From: Akkermansia muciniphila
GTDB taxonomy: Bacteria; Verrucomicrobiota; Verrucomicrobiia; Limisphaerales; F1-80-MAGS106
NCBI GenBank assembly: GCA_945865375.1
Contig: CAMBEJ010000057.1
Span: forward strand, 1-32,461
Direction of reading: 5' to 3'
Length of the DNA: 32,461 nucleotides
Part shown: positions 7,924 through 15,491 of the stretch, one piece after another
Position numbering within the stretch: position 1 is the stretch's first letter
How the letters are laid out: the number at the start of each line of letters is the position of its first letter
Program-made: the position numbers and the translations under genes
The notes under the pieces: model-generated
Databases searched by the model: none
Seen by the model: only the letters and a program-made list of their open reading frames with translations
Told to the model about the DNA's origin: nothing

Positions 7924-8528
7924 GTCAGGAGCGTTCGGCGCAGCCCCAACGACACGTCTCGTTCGCTGATGACCCTGGCTAGCGCAGCGATGGTGCTGGC
8001 TCGTCGCGCAATTCGGACATCGGGGTGTTTTCGGTGCTCGTAGATGGTGTCGGGAATGATGCGCGCCCGAAATGACTCCGGGAGCCTCACCAACGGTTTC
8101 GATGGAATGTCCTTCTCGTTGAGCACCGCCCGCAGCGCTGATTCCTTAAGCACTTTCTGGAACACAGTAAACTCAGCCGCGTCCAGGAACGACGTGATGT
8201 CCATTTGCTTCGCGGTCTCCGGGTAGACGGGCCAAACCTCAATCTCAGCGACCTCAAACGGGTCAAGAACGTTCATGGCCACGCCGTCCGTCCTCTGGTT
8301 GGTCAGATGGCGGCGGATGCGGGTGCGGAGGTTCTCCTTCGTTTGGCCAACGTAAATCGGTTCTGCGTCATAGTCGTAAAACGCGTAAACACCAAAGCGC
8401 GAGTTGCCAATCACTCGGTTCTCCGCGTCTTTCCGATTTAGAAACTTGGCAATCTCTCGCCTGATTGCAGCAACGTCGTGAGGGAGAATGTCTTTAGGCT
8501 GGAGCGAGATCTCTTTCTTTTTTGCCAT
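7815..8528 (-). CDS. GIY-YIG nuclease, probable type II restriction endonuclease
   Basis: The 237-residue protein has a GIY-YIG core: GVYAF (46-50), IYVGQT (58-63), basic residues of the RTRIRRHL helix (68-75) and a probable catalytic glutamate in DAAEFTVFQ (about 119). The stretch AMNVLDPFEVAEIEVWPVYP (84-103) looks like a family-specific insertion. A helical, arginine-rich C-terminus (IARRASTIAALARV, LLTQARRLEKLARERF) may bind DNA. ATG at 8528 is chosen since homology begins soon after it; it lies inside the last codons of the methyltransferase gene (35-bp overlap), implying translational coupling with methylase first. GIY-YIG restriction enzymes such as Eco29kI and Hpy188I are known; this one is not clearly of either group. 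The recognition site is unknown. The role as restriction enzyme rests on the pairing. Confidence 0.85.
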   Translation of the reverse strand: MAKKKEISLQPKDILPHDVAAIRREIAKFLNRKDAENRVIGNSRFGVYAFYDYDAEPIYVGQTKENLRTRIRRHLTNQRTDGVAMNVLDPFEVAEIEVWPVYPETAKQMDITSFLDAAEFTVFQKVLKESALRAVLNEKDIPSKPLVRLPESFRARIIPDTIYEHRKHPDVRIARRASTIAALARVISERDVSLGLRRTLLTQARRLEKLARERFDETSKAGLKLEHGLEAEISEKE

Positions 8529-9786
8529 AGTTGGATACCGTCCGTTCCGAGCCAAGCTGAGCAACCAAAGGATTGAAGTAGTGTTTCGCAATCCACTCAA
8601 TGACTGGGACGCAAACGGCGTCACCAAAGCCGAACAATGCTTGGTTCACGGGAACAGTAATCGTAAACTCGTCCGCGCCCATGAGCCGTGCGCACTCCCT
8701 GGGAGTCAACAAGCGGGCTTGATAGCGCCCCTTGCCGGCCCGAAAGAGAATTTGCCGACCGCTTCCGCCGCGCGGGGTCCGCAAGCAGCCGGCGATGCCG
8801 TCCGTGCGCAATTCAGCCATCGACCTCTCGTTTCTCACGCGCCGGAACACCGTTCCGTATGACCAACGCTTGCCGCGAATCATTCGCTCTGCGACTTCGC
8901 GATGTCGTTCGCTCATCTGGTTGAGCAGGTAGTCAGCTCGGTCCTCGCTCCACCACTCAGGCGAATCGTCCGAGAGGTCTTCAAGAATGGTTTCAAGGCG
9001 CGCTTCCAGCTTTGGCAACGGCGGCAGCCTACGAATTTGCCAGCGAATGCCGGGGTGGTCGAAGATGAAATCTGCCAGGGCCTTCGGTCTAACTTCGCTT
9101 TCGTAAAACCGCTCCTGGAGCTTCTGTTGCCGGTTGATTCCTTCCAGGGTACCCACGATGAAAAGGCGTTGCCTGCTCTGTGTGACGAAATGGACAGCAT
9201 CAATGATAAACGGGTCAACACTATAGCCGATCCGATTTAGCGCTACCATCGCATTCTCGAAGTCTACTCCGTCATTTGAGGTCAAGAATCCGGCCACATT
9301 CTCGATGAGAATCAGCGGCGGGCGACGTTCCTCCATGGCACGTAGAATATGGGTGAATCCCCAGAATGCGGAGGACTGTTCGCCGTTCAGTCCCTCGCGC
9401 ATTCCGGCCAACGAAAGGTCGTTGCACGGAAACGAGGCCGTGGCCAGCGTCACCGTCGGAATCGAATCAACATCGAGCTGGTGGATATCCCCCAAACGGA
9501 AGTGCTCGTCCGCATCCCTGAAGTGTGCCTTATACATTTCGTGCTTCTGCGGCTCGATGTCGTTGGCAAAGGCAACCGACCAGCCCTCTTTCTCCAGTCC
9601 AAGGCGCATCAATCCGATGCCGGCGAAAAATTCTGCGAAGGTCTTCTCAGTCGTGCTTACACTCGAATGCGGCATGCCACTTGTTTGCTCTAAAGCAACG
9701 GCGGCTTCAACTCTTTTCCTGCCGCACATCTTTGCGTTGATGTCTCGCGCCTGTTCCAAGGGAGAAACAACCTGTTGAACAATCAT
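8494..9786 (-). CDS. DNA (cytosine-5) methyltransferase
   Basis: With the start at 9786 the protein has 430 residues and all main C5-methylase motifs: I FAEFFAGIGLMRLGLE (50-65), IV ASFPCNDLSLAG with catalytic Cys121, VI ENVAGF (162-167), VIII QSRQRLFIVG (203-212), then a target-recognition region of about 150 residues, IX RLLTPRECARLMG, and X QALFGFGDAV. The motif IV reads PCND where most family members have PCQ. It transfers methyl groups from S-adenosylmethionine to cytosine, protecting DNA from the overlapping GIY-YIG nuclease. The start is uncertain: ATGs at 9786, 9729 and 9675 are all before motif I, none with a good ribosome site; upstream of 9786 the frame runs antisense into a transposase relic, so longer versions are unlikely. 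The nearby vsr fits repair of its deaminated product. Confidence 0.94.
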   Translation of the reverse strand: MIVQQVVSPLEQARDINAKMCGRKRVEAAVALEQTSGMPHSSVSTTEKTFAEFFAGIGLMRLGLEKEGWSVAFANDIEPQKHEMYKAHFRDADEHFRLGDIHQLDVDSIPTVTLATASFPCNDLSLAGMREGLNGEQSSAFWGFTHILRAMEERRPPLILIENVAGFLTSNDGVDFENAMVALNRIGYSVDPFIIDAVHFVTQSRQRLFIVGTLEGINRQQKLQERFYESEVRPKALADFIFDHPGIRWQIRRLPPLPKLEARLETILEDLSDDSPEWWSEDRADYLLNQMSERHREVAERMIRGKRWSYGTVFRRVRNERSMAELRTDGIAGCLRTPRGGSGRQILFRAGKGRYQARLLTPRECARLMGADEFTITVPVNQALFGFGDAVCVPVIEWIAKHYFNPLVAQLGSERTVSNYGKKERDLAPA

Positions 9787-10164
9787 TTGGGAAGTCCGGC
9801 CCGGCGAGCTGCGTGGTTGAACGCGGATCGGTTTTTGGGAGAAATGGGAATCCAGCAAGATGGCGCGGCAGGACAGCTGCAGTTTAAGCTCATGGCGGAA
9901 CAACGGCGTGGGCAGGAAGAGCCACAGGCGTGGAGATCAGTGCGACGGGGTTGGTGCATGGGCGATGAACAGTTCCGCAATGAGTTGCCAGAGCAAATGC
10001 GCCCCGGAATGGGCCGGCATCACTGTGGCCAAGAGCGGTGGGAGACGGCTGAAGCCCATGCGGAGCAGATAGTGGCTGAGCATTTGCAACGGCGCGGGTG
10101 GGGTGAGTCGAATTTGGAACGGAGGCGCAAAGGGGATGCCGGGAAACAACGCCTGGCGCCTTGA
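9784..10164 (+). pseudogene. C-terminal remnant of a REP-associated (Y1/IS200-like) transposase, RAYT
   Basis: The plus strand reads LGSPARRAAWLNADRFLGEM, then WRSVRRGWCMGDEQF, then ERWETAEAHAEQIVAEHL and RRGWGESNLERRRKGDAGK. This is the pattern of the region after the catalytic domain in RAYT transposases (PxWLxxxRxLGxxGI, WxxxRRGWxLGxExF, AEAxAExIVxExLxxxGWxExxLxxRxKxDxxK). The HUH/Y1 catalytic domain is missing upstream, where the methyltransferase gene begins on the other strand, and the frame stops at 10164 before the usual final helix-turn-helix. It is therefore a dead fragment. RAYTs mobilise short palindromic REP sequences, which is relevant to the hairpins at 22194 and 26011. Confidence 0.7.
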
Positions 10165-10305
10165 CAGCCGCCGTGTCATGGAAGCTTGAAATTCCCCCTG
10201 ACGAAATGACTGGAACACGTCCGAATCTCTGCTCCTTCTGGGTTATGTCAAAACCACTTTAGAGCGTAACCTCGGAACCGATGGTTGTCGTATGCCAGTC
10301 GGGGT

Positions 10306-11090
10306 TCACTTCAATCTGGTCATGTCCAGAACAACGCGGTTTTGAATGGTGTTCGACTCCGTAACTGCTGCCTTTAACTGCCCCTTGAGTTCAGCCATCC
10401 GCACTTCAAACGGTGTGTCATCCCCTTCCTCAGCCTCCGTGCCGACGTAGATGCCCGGCGTGAGTTTAAAGTCGTGCTTTCGGATGTCCTCGATGGTTGC
10501 AGTCTTACAAAATCCTGGGATTTCCTGGCGCTCGCCCTCGGCCTCTCGGAAGTGCTGGTAGGTCGCCGCAATCTCGGCGATCTCCTCGTCAGCCAAAGCC
10601 CGCAATCGGCGTGTGACCATCCGGCCGCGGCTGCGGGCGTCAATGAACAGGACTTCACCCTTGCGCTTTCGGTAAGGCCCGCTGCCGTCCCGGTTCCTGC
10701 TCAGAAACCAGAGGCACACCGGAATCCCCGATCCGAAGAACAGCCGGTCCGGCAGTTGGACGATGCAGTCAACAAAGTCTTCTTCCACCAAAGCAACACG
10801 GGCTTGCTTCTCCTCGCTGACGTTCGTGGTCATCGCCCCGTTGGCCATCACGAAGCCCGCAGTGCCGCCGTCCTTCAGATGGTGGAGGAAATGGGCAATC
10901 CAGAAGTAATTCGCATTGCCGTCCGTGAGCGTGATCTTCCGGCTGCCAATCTGGAGGCTTTGTCGTCTTTGGCGATTTTGTCCGCGCCCCAGCCCTGCTG
11001 GTTGAAAGGCGGATTGGCGACCACGAAGTCAGCCTTGAGCCGGGCGTGTTTGTCGTCGAGCAGCGAGTTGCCCAGGTGCTTGGCCATAAG
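10306..11090 (-). pseudogene. hsdM: Broken type I methylase subunit (hsdM), C-terminal two thirds
   Basis: Two frames are needed. From 11090 to 10956 the minus strand reads LMAKHLGNSLLDDKHARLKA and then DFVVANPPFNQQGWGADKI with the N6-adenine methylase motif NPPF. The homology then shifts frame by one base near 10956 and continues QIGSRKITLTDGNANYFWIA, HFLHHLKDGGTAGFVMANGAM, and a 181-residue open stretch with DLVDC-type segment EEDFVDCIVQLPDRLFFG, PVCLWFLSR, GEVLFIDARSRGRMV and HDFKLTPGIYVG. That order is exactly HsdM. The N-terminal helical domain and the FxGxG cofactor motif are missing, replaced by unrelated and IS91-like sequence. The gene is dead as read; a sequencing error could explain the frameshift but not the missing front. 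Confidence 0.88.
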
Positions 11091-11224
11091 CGTCCGGCTT
11101 TCTCCGTCGTGGTTTTCTGGTCCGCCAAGCGTTCCTGGTGGCGCTCGATGTCGGGCTGGTTGACCACTGCCTCCTGGGTCGCCAACTGGTGCTCCATGCC
11201 GCGGATCAAATTGTGCGTCAGATC
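11087..11224 (-). other. Open coding-like segment between hsdM and the IS91 relic
   Basis: In a third minus-strand frame the sequence reads DLTHNLIRGMEHQLATQEAV, then VNQPDIERHQERLADQKTT, before joining the hsdM frame at LMAKHLG. The composition looks like real helical protein. It may be part of the degraded hsdM N-terminal region or of another broken gene; I cannot identify it. Confidence 0.3.
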
Positions 11225-11225
11225 C

Positions 11226-11399
11226 GGTGAGTCGTTTGGGAATCGTGAACACGAACTGACGCTGGGCCACTTCGGCGCACACCTCCTCGGCCACCCTCCT
11301 TCGCCAAGGCTTCGGAGGGCAGGCCAGTTTGTAAAACGGCGTCTCTTGCGGCTGCCGGGGACGATAAAAACTGACCCCGTCCTTTGCTTCACACACCAC
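11226..11399 (-). mobile_element. Remnant of an IS91-family transposase N-terminus
   Basis: The frame starting at 11399 reads VCEAKDGVSFYRPRQPQE, TPFYKL, and then RVAEEVCAEVAQRQFVFTIPKRL in two parts (RVAEEVCAEVAQ and RQFVFTIPKRL). IS91-family transposases begin with RPRxPxxTPLYxLV and, after a zinc-finger segment, have WLxEEVxAxVPHRQFVFTxPKRLR. The zinc-finger part between the two is deleted here and the catalytic Y-containing part is lost. A small palindrome CCTCC-CTCA-GGAGG lies just outside at 11406-11419. This is a relic with an internal deletion lying at the 5' break of hsdM. Confidence 0.65.
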
Positions 11400-11489
11400 A
11401 ACCCACCTCCCTCAGGAGGCAGGTTATGCTCGCTCACCCACAGTGCGAGCTCCAAATAACCGCACGAGCACGCCGCGTGAACCTGCGCG

Positions 11490-11714
11490 TCAACTGGTGG
11501 TTGGCAAAACCAGAATCGCCAGCCGTCTGCCGTCAAGATTTTGCTGGTAACGAAGGTTTTGGTCGGTCGTGATGAAAGCGTCGAAAGATTTTTCCGGTGC
11601 GTCCAGCAAATCGCCGTTGCTCAATTTGGCCCAGCCCATTTCATAGGCGGTGGATACGTCGTGGTTGGGGAAAGTTCGACGCAACGGAGCAGGCGTGCCG
11701 TGGTCGAAGAGGAT
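11490..11714 (-). pseudogene. Truncated PIN-like (DUF5615-type) protein
   Basis: From 11714 the frame reads ILFDHGTPAPLRRTFPNHDV, then STAYEMGWAKLSNGDLLDA, then FDAFITTDQNLRYQQNL and GRRLAILVLPTTS followed by TGA. This resembles a PIN-like toxin-type family (ILxDxxxPxxLRxxLxxHxVxTAxExGWxxLxNGxLL, LxTxDQNLxxQQNLxGRxLAxxVL). No start codon precedes ILFD: the expected ATG position reads CTT. The usual 30 or so C-terminal residues are also missing. It lies 39 bases downstream of, and on the same strand as, the intact small gene at 11754-11972, which may have been its operon partner. Confidence 0.6.
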
Positions 11715-11753
11715 TTGAAGGTGCCGGTGACGGCAGGAACAGGCTGAACGGAC

Positions 11754-11972
11754 TTATCGCTTCCCGTCCTTCACCCGCACGTCGTCCAGCGAAACGATAT
11801 GCAGCGGGTCAAGGCTCACCCCGTAGCCGTCCTGATCAATCACCAACACCACGTGCTTGCCGAGCGCGATGAAATCCTGATGCGGAATCGGGAATTTCCG
11901 TCCATCGGAGAGCCGGATGACAAACGGCCTTTGGTCTTCATGCACCCGCTTGCGAATGTTTTCCACGTTCAT
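11754..11972 (-). CDS. Small hypothetical protein, 72 aa
   Basis: The protein begins MNVENIRKRVHEDQRPFVIR and continues LSDGRKFPIPHQDFIALGK, then a hydrophobic strand HVVLVIDQDG and DPLHIVSLDDV. This is the shape of a widespread short family of unknown function in Verrucomicrobiota and Planctomycetes, whose members share an N-terminal helix, a PFxxxLSDGxxxxVxHPxxIAL stretch and two final strands. ATG at 11972 is well supported: AGGAAGAG lies directly upstream at proper spacing. It appears complete, in contrast to everything around it. A link to the downstream PIN-like relic (possible antitoxin-toxin pair) is only a suggestion, because the protein has no recognisable DNA-binding domain. Confidence 0.7.
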   Translation of the reverse strand: MNVENIRKRVHEDQRPFVIRLSDGRKFPIPHQDFIALGKHVVLVIDQDGYGVSLDPLHIVSLDDVRVKDGKR

Positions 11973-12033
11973 GCTCTCTTCCTGCCTTGAAATTACGAGT
12001 TCGTCAAGCCGGCAACCGAGCCCCTGATCCTCG

Positions 12034-12282
12034 CCTAATGATGACGGGACGCTGCGGCAGTGGGCCGAAGTCGTGTTCGTGCCAGGAGACGTCAGCGAGA
12101 AGAAGGATAGTAAACCGCCGCGCTATGTGGGTTTGCGGCTGCTCAAGCCGCAAGGGGTTTTGTTTGCCGACGGGAGCGATCGCAAACATCACGCGGTGGT
12201 GAGCAATTTGGCCCTGTTAACTGACAACATCATCAGCGCCATCAAGCGTCTGTGCTTTGAGCCGGAACACCGGAGCATTTAG
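12034..12282 (+). mobile_element. Remnant of an IS1380-family transposase
   Basis: The frame reads PNDDGTLRQWAEVVFVPGD, then PPRYVGLRLLKPQGVLFAD, GSDRKHHAVVSN and, after an apparent internal deletion, NIISAIKRLCFEPEH. IS1380 transposases have an internal FAExxFVP-PxYRFLxIR-QxxLFADGxxKHxAVVTN block, and near the end a NLxxAxKRLxLxxxW helix. The region between these two blocks, which carries the catalytic glutamate, is missing. It ends with TAG at 12280-12282. No terminal inverted repeats were identified. Confidence 0.62.
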
Positions 12283-12433
12283 GGCTTAACCGAGGAAATT
12301 AGGAGTTACTTTGGAAATGCGCCCACCCTGTTCGACTGATGCGTGCGCTTTGCGGTATTGTCAGGATGTCTGGAACTCTGATTCTTCAACGTGTCGGTCA
12401 GGGCGGCCGGGAAACATCAAAAGCAACCCGGCC

Positions 12434-13111
12434 CTAAGCCGCAGGGGTCCGGGGGCGGTCGCGTCGAATAATCTCGGTCTCGAACCCTTGTTGCTTGGCC
12501 GAGTTCACCATCACTTCGACATTGGTCGCTGCCGTCTCAAGTTCGAACTGGAGCCGGGCGACTTTCCCCGAGAAATAATTGAATGGGATCAAGGTAAAAA
12601 TGGCGATCCCCAGACCAAACGCCGTGGCAATCAATGCCTCGCCGATCCCGCCGCTGACTTTGTCCACCGCAAGGTCGGACTGGCCGACAAATTTGAAGGA
12701 CGCCATGATCCCCGTGACCGTGCCGAGCAACCCGAGCAGAGGAGCGAGTGTCACGAGGGTGTCCATCACACCAAGGAAGCGCCCCGCCTTTTGGAGCTCC
12801 ACTCCCGCTGAAACTTGCAGCGCGCCTTGAAGCGACGAGTTATGATGATTCAGACCGTGGTGAACCGTGCGGATGATTGGATCCTGGGAATTCTCTGAGA
12901 GGGTTGCCGCAGCCAGAAAATCACCGTTCTCGAGCGCCGCCAGGATTTGTTCGAGACGCTTCGGGTCGCGCTTCATCCTTTCTCGCAACCACCAGATCGT
13001 CCTCTCGCCCACCACGGCCACAGCCACGAGGGAAGCGATGGCGATGGGGTACATGATCACCCCCCCTTTCTCGAACACTGTGACAACCACATTGGCAAAC
13101 ATCATAGGCAT
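12434..13111 (-). CDS. exbB: MotA/TolQ/ExbB proton channel family protein
   Basis: The 225-residue inner-membrane protein has three predicted membrane segments: about 17-36 (after a short periplasmic start), 114-138 (DTLVTLAPLLGLLGTVTGIM in part, with the family glycine and threonine pattern) and 155-180 (GGIGEALIATAFGLGIAIF in part). Between the first two lies a cytoplasmic helical domain. This is the ExbB/TolQ fold, which uses the proton gradient to energise TonB. It follows tonB on the same strand with a 48-bp gap. An exbD gene normally follows, but the downstream DNA is only transposon debris. Start ATG at 13111 lacks a clear ribosome site; ATGs at 13105 and 13102 are alternatives. Confidence 0.92.
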   Translation of the reverse strand: MPMMFANVVVTVFEKGGVIMYPIAIASLVAVAVVGERTIWWLRERMKRDPKRLEQILAALENGDFLAAATLSENSQDPIIRTVHHGLNHHNSSLQGALQVSAGVELQKAGRFLGVMDTLVTLAPLLGLLGTVTGIMASFKFVGQSDLAVDKVSGGIGEALIATAFGLGIAIFTLIPFNYFSGKVARLQFELETAATNVEVMVNSAKQQGFETEIIRRDRPRTPAA

Positions 13112-13159
13112 TTTAATTGAGATTCTGGATTGAGTTCGGCCCCTCGGGTTCCTTCGGAG

Positions 13160-14008
13160 CTACTGCAGCCGGTATTCCACCGGCACATAATATTGTCTGG
13201 GCTCACCCGGCGGCCATTTCCAACGCCTTTTCACATATTGAACCGTGCTGCGGTCAAGCAGGTCCGACCCCGATGTCTGGTGCAGTTTGCTTGTGATCGC
13301 GGTGCCATCCGCGTCGATGAGAACCAGGAGGGTCACCGTCCCCTGTTGTCGAAGCCTAAGCGCCTCTATCGGATAATCCGGTTCGGGATAGGAACCCCCG
13401 TCAGTGGACCCGCGCCGGCCTCGTCGAAACACGGTGGGCCCGCTCGGTTTCGGAGGTCCGGCGACCACAGGAGGGGGCGTGACCGCCGGGGGACCCGGGG
13501 CGGCGCGTTCGACGTTGACGATCTTGACCGGTCCGTCGATGGGGATGGAAAACTGAACCGCAGGCGTGAGGGCGGCAACTGAGGTGGGCTCCGGGGGAGC
13601 GATCGTTGTGGGTTCCGGCAACGGTTCCGCAGGGTCCGGGGGTTTGTCCGGCTCCGCTTCCTGCTCTGGCTCTGGCGGTGCCTGCTCCGTGAGCTTCGGC
13701 ACAAACAGTTCTATGGGAACGAATACGGCTGGGACTGGGGTGGGGGGCTTGAGCACCTCGGGGTTTTGCATCCCCGAAACGCCAAGCAACAGGACGAGGT
13801 AACTAATGGAAGCCGCCCAGGCAAACCGTTGCTGCGGATCCTCGTATGCCGAAGGGAGTGACAACCGCATCAATTCATCGCGAAGCAAGTAAGGGCTTCC
13901 TTCCGCCCCCCCGTTGTCTGGCGCAGGCGGGCTTCCCTGGTTCGTGTTCCGGCTCTTTTCCATCATAGGTCTCAGGCATACCACTCGCATGGCTTTTTTA
14001 ATGGCCAT
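13160..14008 (-). CDS. tonB: TonB family energy-transducing protein
   Basis: The protein (282 residues from 14008) has a cytoplasmic N-terminus, one membrane segment at about 63-79 (FAWAASISYLVLLLGVS), a periplasmic proline- and glutamate-rich spacer (about 85-180, with PPEPEQEAEPDKPPDPAEP) and a C-terminal TonB domain from about 205 (YPEPDYPIEALRLRQQG, then TVTLLVLIDADGTA, ending YYVPVEYRL). TonB transmits ExbB-ExbD energy to outer-membrane receptors. The N-terminal 60 residues before the membrane segment are unusually long for TonB; ATG at 13966 (MMEKSR) is an equally possible start. Gene order tonB-exbB supports one transcript. It is divergent from the homoserine dehydrogenase gene, with about 160 bp between. 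Confidence 0.9.
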   Translation of the reverse strand: MAIKKAMRVVCLRPMMEKSRNTNQGSPPAPDNGGAEGSPYLLRDELMRLSLPSAYEDPQQRFAWAASISYLVLLLGVSGMQNPEVLKPPTPVPAVFVPIELFVPKLTEQAPPEPEQEAEPDKPPDPAEPLPEPTTIAPPEPTSVAALTPAVQFSIPIDGPVKIVNVERAAPGPPAVTPPPVVAGPPKPSGPTVFRRGRRGSTDGGSYPEPDYPIEALRLRQQGTVTLLVLIDADGTAITSKLHQTSGSDLLDRSTVQYVKRRWKWPPGEPRQYYVPVEYRLQ

Positions 14009-14171
14009 CTCGGTGTAACTGAATGCCGGGGTCCCACAGCGCCGACATCTTTAGCATGTATCCTCGTTTCTACCACCACTTTTTTGCCCGGCTTCCCTCA
14101 CCCCACTCTGCCATTTCAAAAAGGAATTGTCGCGCGACTCCGGGCGGGGCACTCTCTGCGTTTTTGAAGCC

Positions 14172-15491
14172 ATGGAACAGGTGACCCTAGGATTGGTAGG
14201 CGGCGGAACGGTGGGCGGTGGTGTGTTTCAAGCACTCGAGCGCAATGGAGCGCTTTTGAGCTTGCGCACCGGCTATAAGTTCCACGTCGCTAAAGTCGTC
14301 GTGAGGGACCTGAAAAAGCCGCGTCCAGTGCCGATCCCCTCCGAGCTTCTGGGAACAGACTGGAGGGCCGTGGTTGACGATCCAGCGATCAAGCTGGTTG
14401 TGGAATTGATGGGCGGCACCTCCACAGCGCGGCATGTGGTTCGTCGCGCTCTGGAAATCGGCAAGCCGGTGGTCACAGCGAACAAGGCGCTCCTGTCCGC
14501 CTACGGTGAGGAACTCTTCGCCCTGGCCCGCAAACACCAAACCAATTTATACTATGAAGCCAGCGTCGCGGGTGGCATCCCGATCATCAAGGTTCTGCGC
14601 GAAGGCCTCATCGGCAATCGCATCACCCACCTCTACGGAATCCTAAATGGCACCTGCAATTACATCCTCACCCGCATGAAGCTCGAAGGGCTTGAATTCC
14701 AAGAAGTCCTCGATGAAGCCCAACGGCTTGGTTATGCGGAGGCCGATCCCTCGCTGGACATCGATGGCCACGACGCGGCACAAAAGGCCGGGATTCTGGC
14801 ATCCCTGGCCCATGGGTTTTGGATCAGGCCCGAACAGGTTTCCGCCAGCGGCATCCGCACTATCACGAAGCTCGACATCCAGTTCGCCGGCCAGCTCGGA
14901 TACACCATCAAACTGCTGGCCAAAGTGAAACAGATAGATCCTGGCACCGGTGCGAACGTCAGGTCGAAGATCCAGGTGTCCGTCAGCCCCACCTTGGTTC
15001 CAAACGATCATGTCCTCGCTAGTGTGAACCATGTTTTTAATGCGGTCTTCGTGCGGGGTGATGTGGTCGGCGACACGCTGCTTTACGGCCGCGGCGCGGG
15101 CCAGGACGCCACCGCCAGCGCTGTCTTGAGCGATCTGGCTGACGCTGCTTTTGACCTCCGAAATGGCGTCCAAAGCCGCATCCCGCCCTTTGTGTCGCAC
15201 GAACGGAATAGAGGCATTTTGCCCCTCGCCGATGAGGTTTCTCCCTATTACGTACGACTCACTGTCATTGACAAGCCGGGAACTCTCGCCAAAATCGCCA
15301 CCCTTTTGGGTCGGGCGAAGATAGGCATCTCTTCCGTCATCCAGCCCGAGGGGCACGTGGGTGAGAGCGTGCCATTAATCTTTATGATTCATGACGCCCG
15401 GCATGCTTCCATGACCCGGGCTATGTCGCAAATCGGAAGATTGTCGGTGGTTAGAGCCCCGGCCGTCATGATACCCGTGGAACAATTTTGA
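14172..15491 (+). CDS. hom: Homoserine dehydrogenase
   Basis: The enzyme reduces aspartate semialdehyde to homoserine with NAD(P)H, on the route to threonine and methionine. From ATG 14172 it has 439 residues: the nucleotide-binding GLVGGGTVGGG (7-17), TANKALL (102-108), EASVAGGIPI (129-138), GILNGTCNYIL (156-166), the ADPSLDIDGHDAAQK catalytic stretch (about 196-210) and a C-terminal ACT domain (from about 358, YYVRLTVIDKPGTLAKIA), typical of feedback regulation by threonine. The ATG at 14172 fits the family start; a longer frame from 14127 adds a non-homologous 15 residues. Its TGA stop overlaps the ATG of thrC by one base (TGATG-type), so the two are coupled. Confidence 0.97.
   Translation: MEQVTLGLVGGGTVGGGVFQALERNGALLSLRTGYKFHVAKVVVRDLKKPRPVPIPSELLGTDWRAVVDDPAIKLVVELMGGTSTARHVVRRALEIGKPVVTANKALLSAYGEELFALARKHQTNLYYEASVAGGIPIIKVLREGLIGNRITHLYGILNGTCNYILTRMKLEGLEFQEVLDEAQRLGYAEADPSLDIDGHDAAQKAGILASLAHGFWIRPEQVSASGIRTITKLDIQFAGQLGYTIKLLAKVKQIDPGTGANVRSKIQVSVSPTLVPNDHVLASVNHVFNAVFVRGDVVGDTLLYGRGAGQDATASAVLSDLADAAFDLRNGVQSRIPPFVSHERNRGILPLADEVSPYYVRLTVIDKPGTLAKIATLLGRAKIGISSVIQPEGHVGESVPLIFMIHDARHASMTRAMSQIGRLSVVRAPAVMIPVEQF

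Noticed and set aside
11406..11419. Palindrome CCTCC-CTCA-GGAGG as an IS91 end
   Set aside because: Position beside the IS91 relic is suggestive, but the stem is only 5 bp and no matching other end was found.
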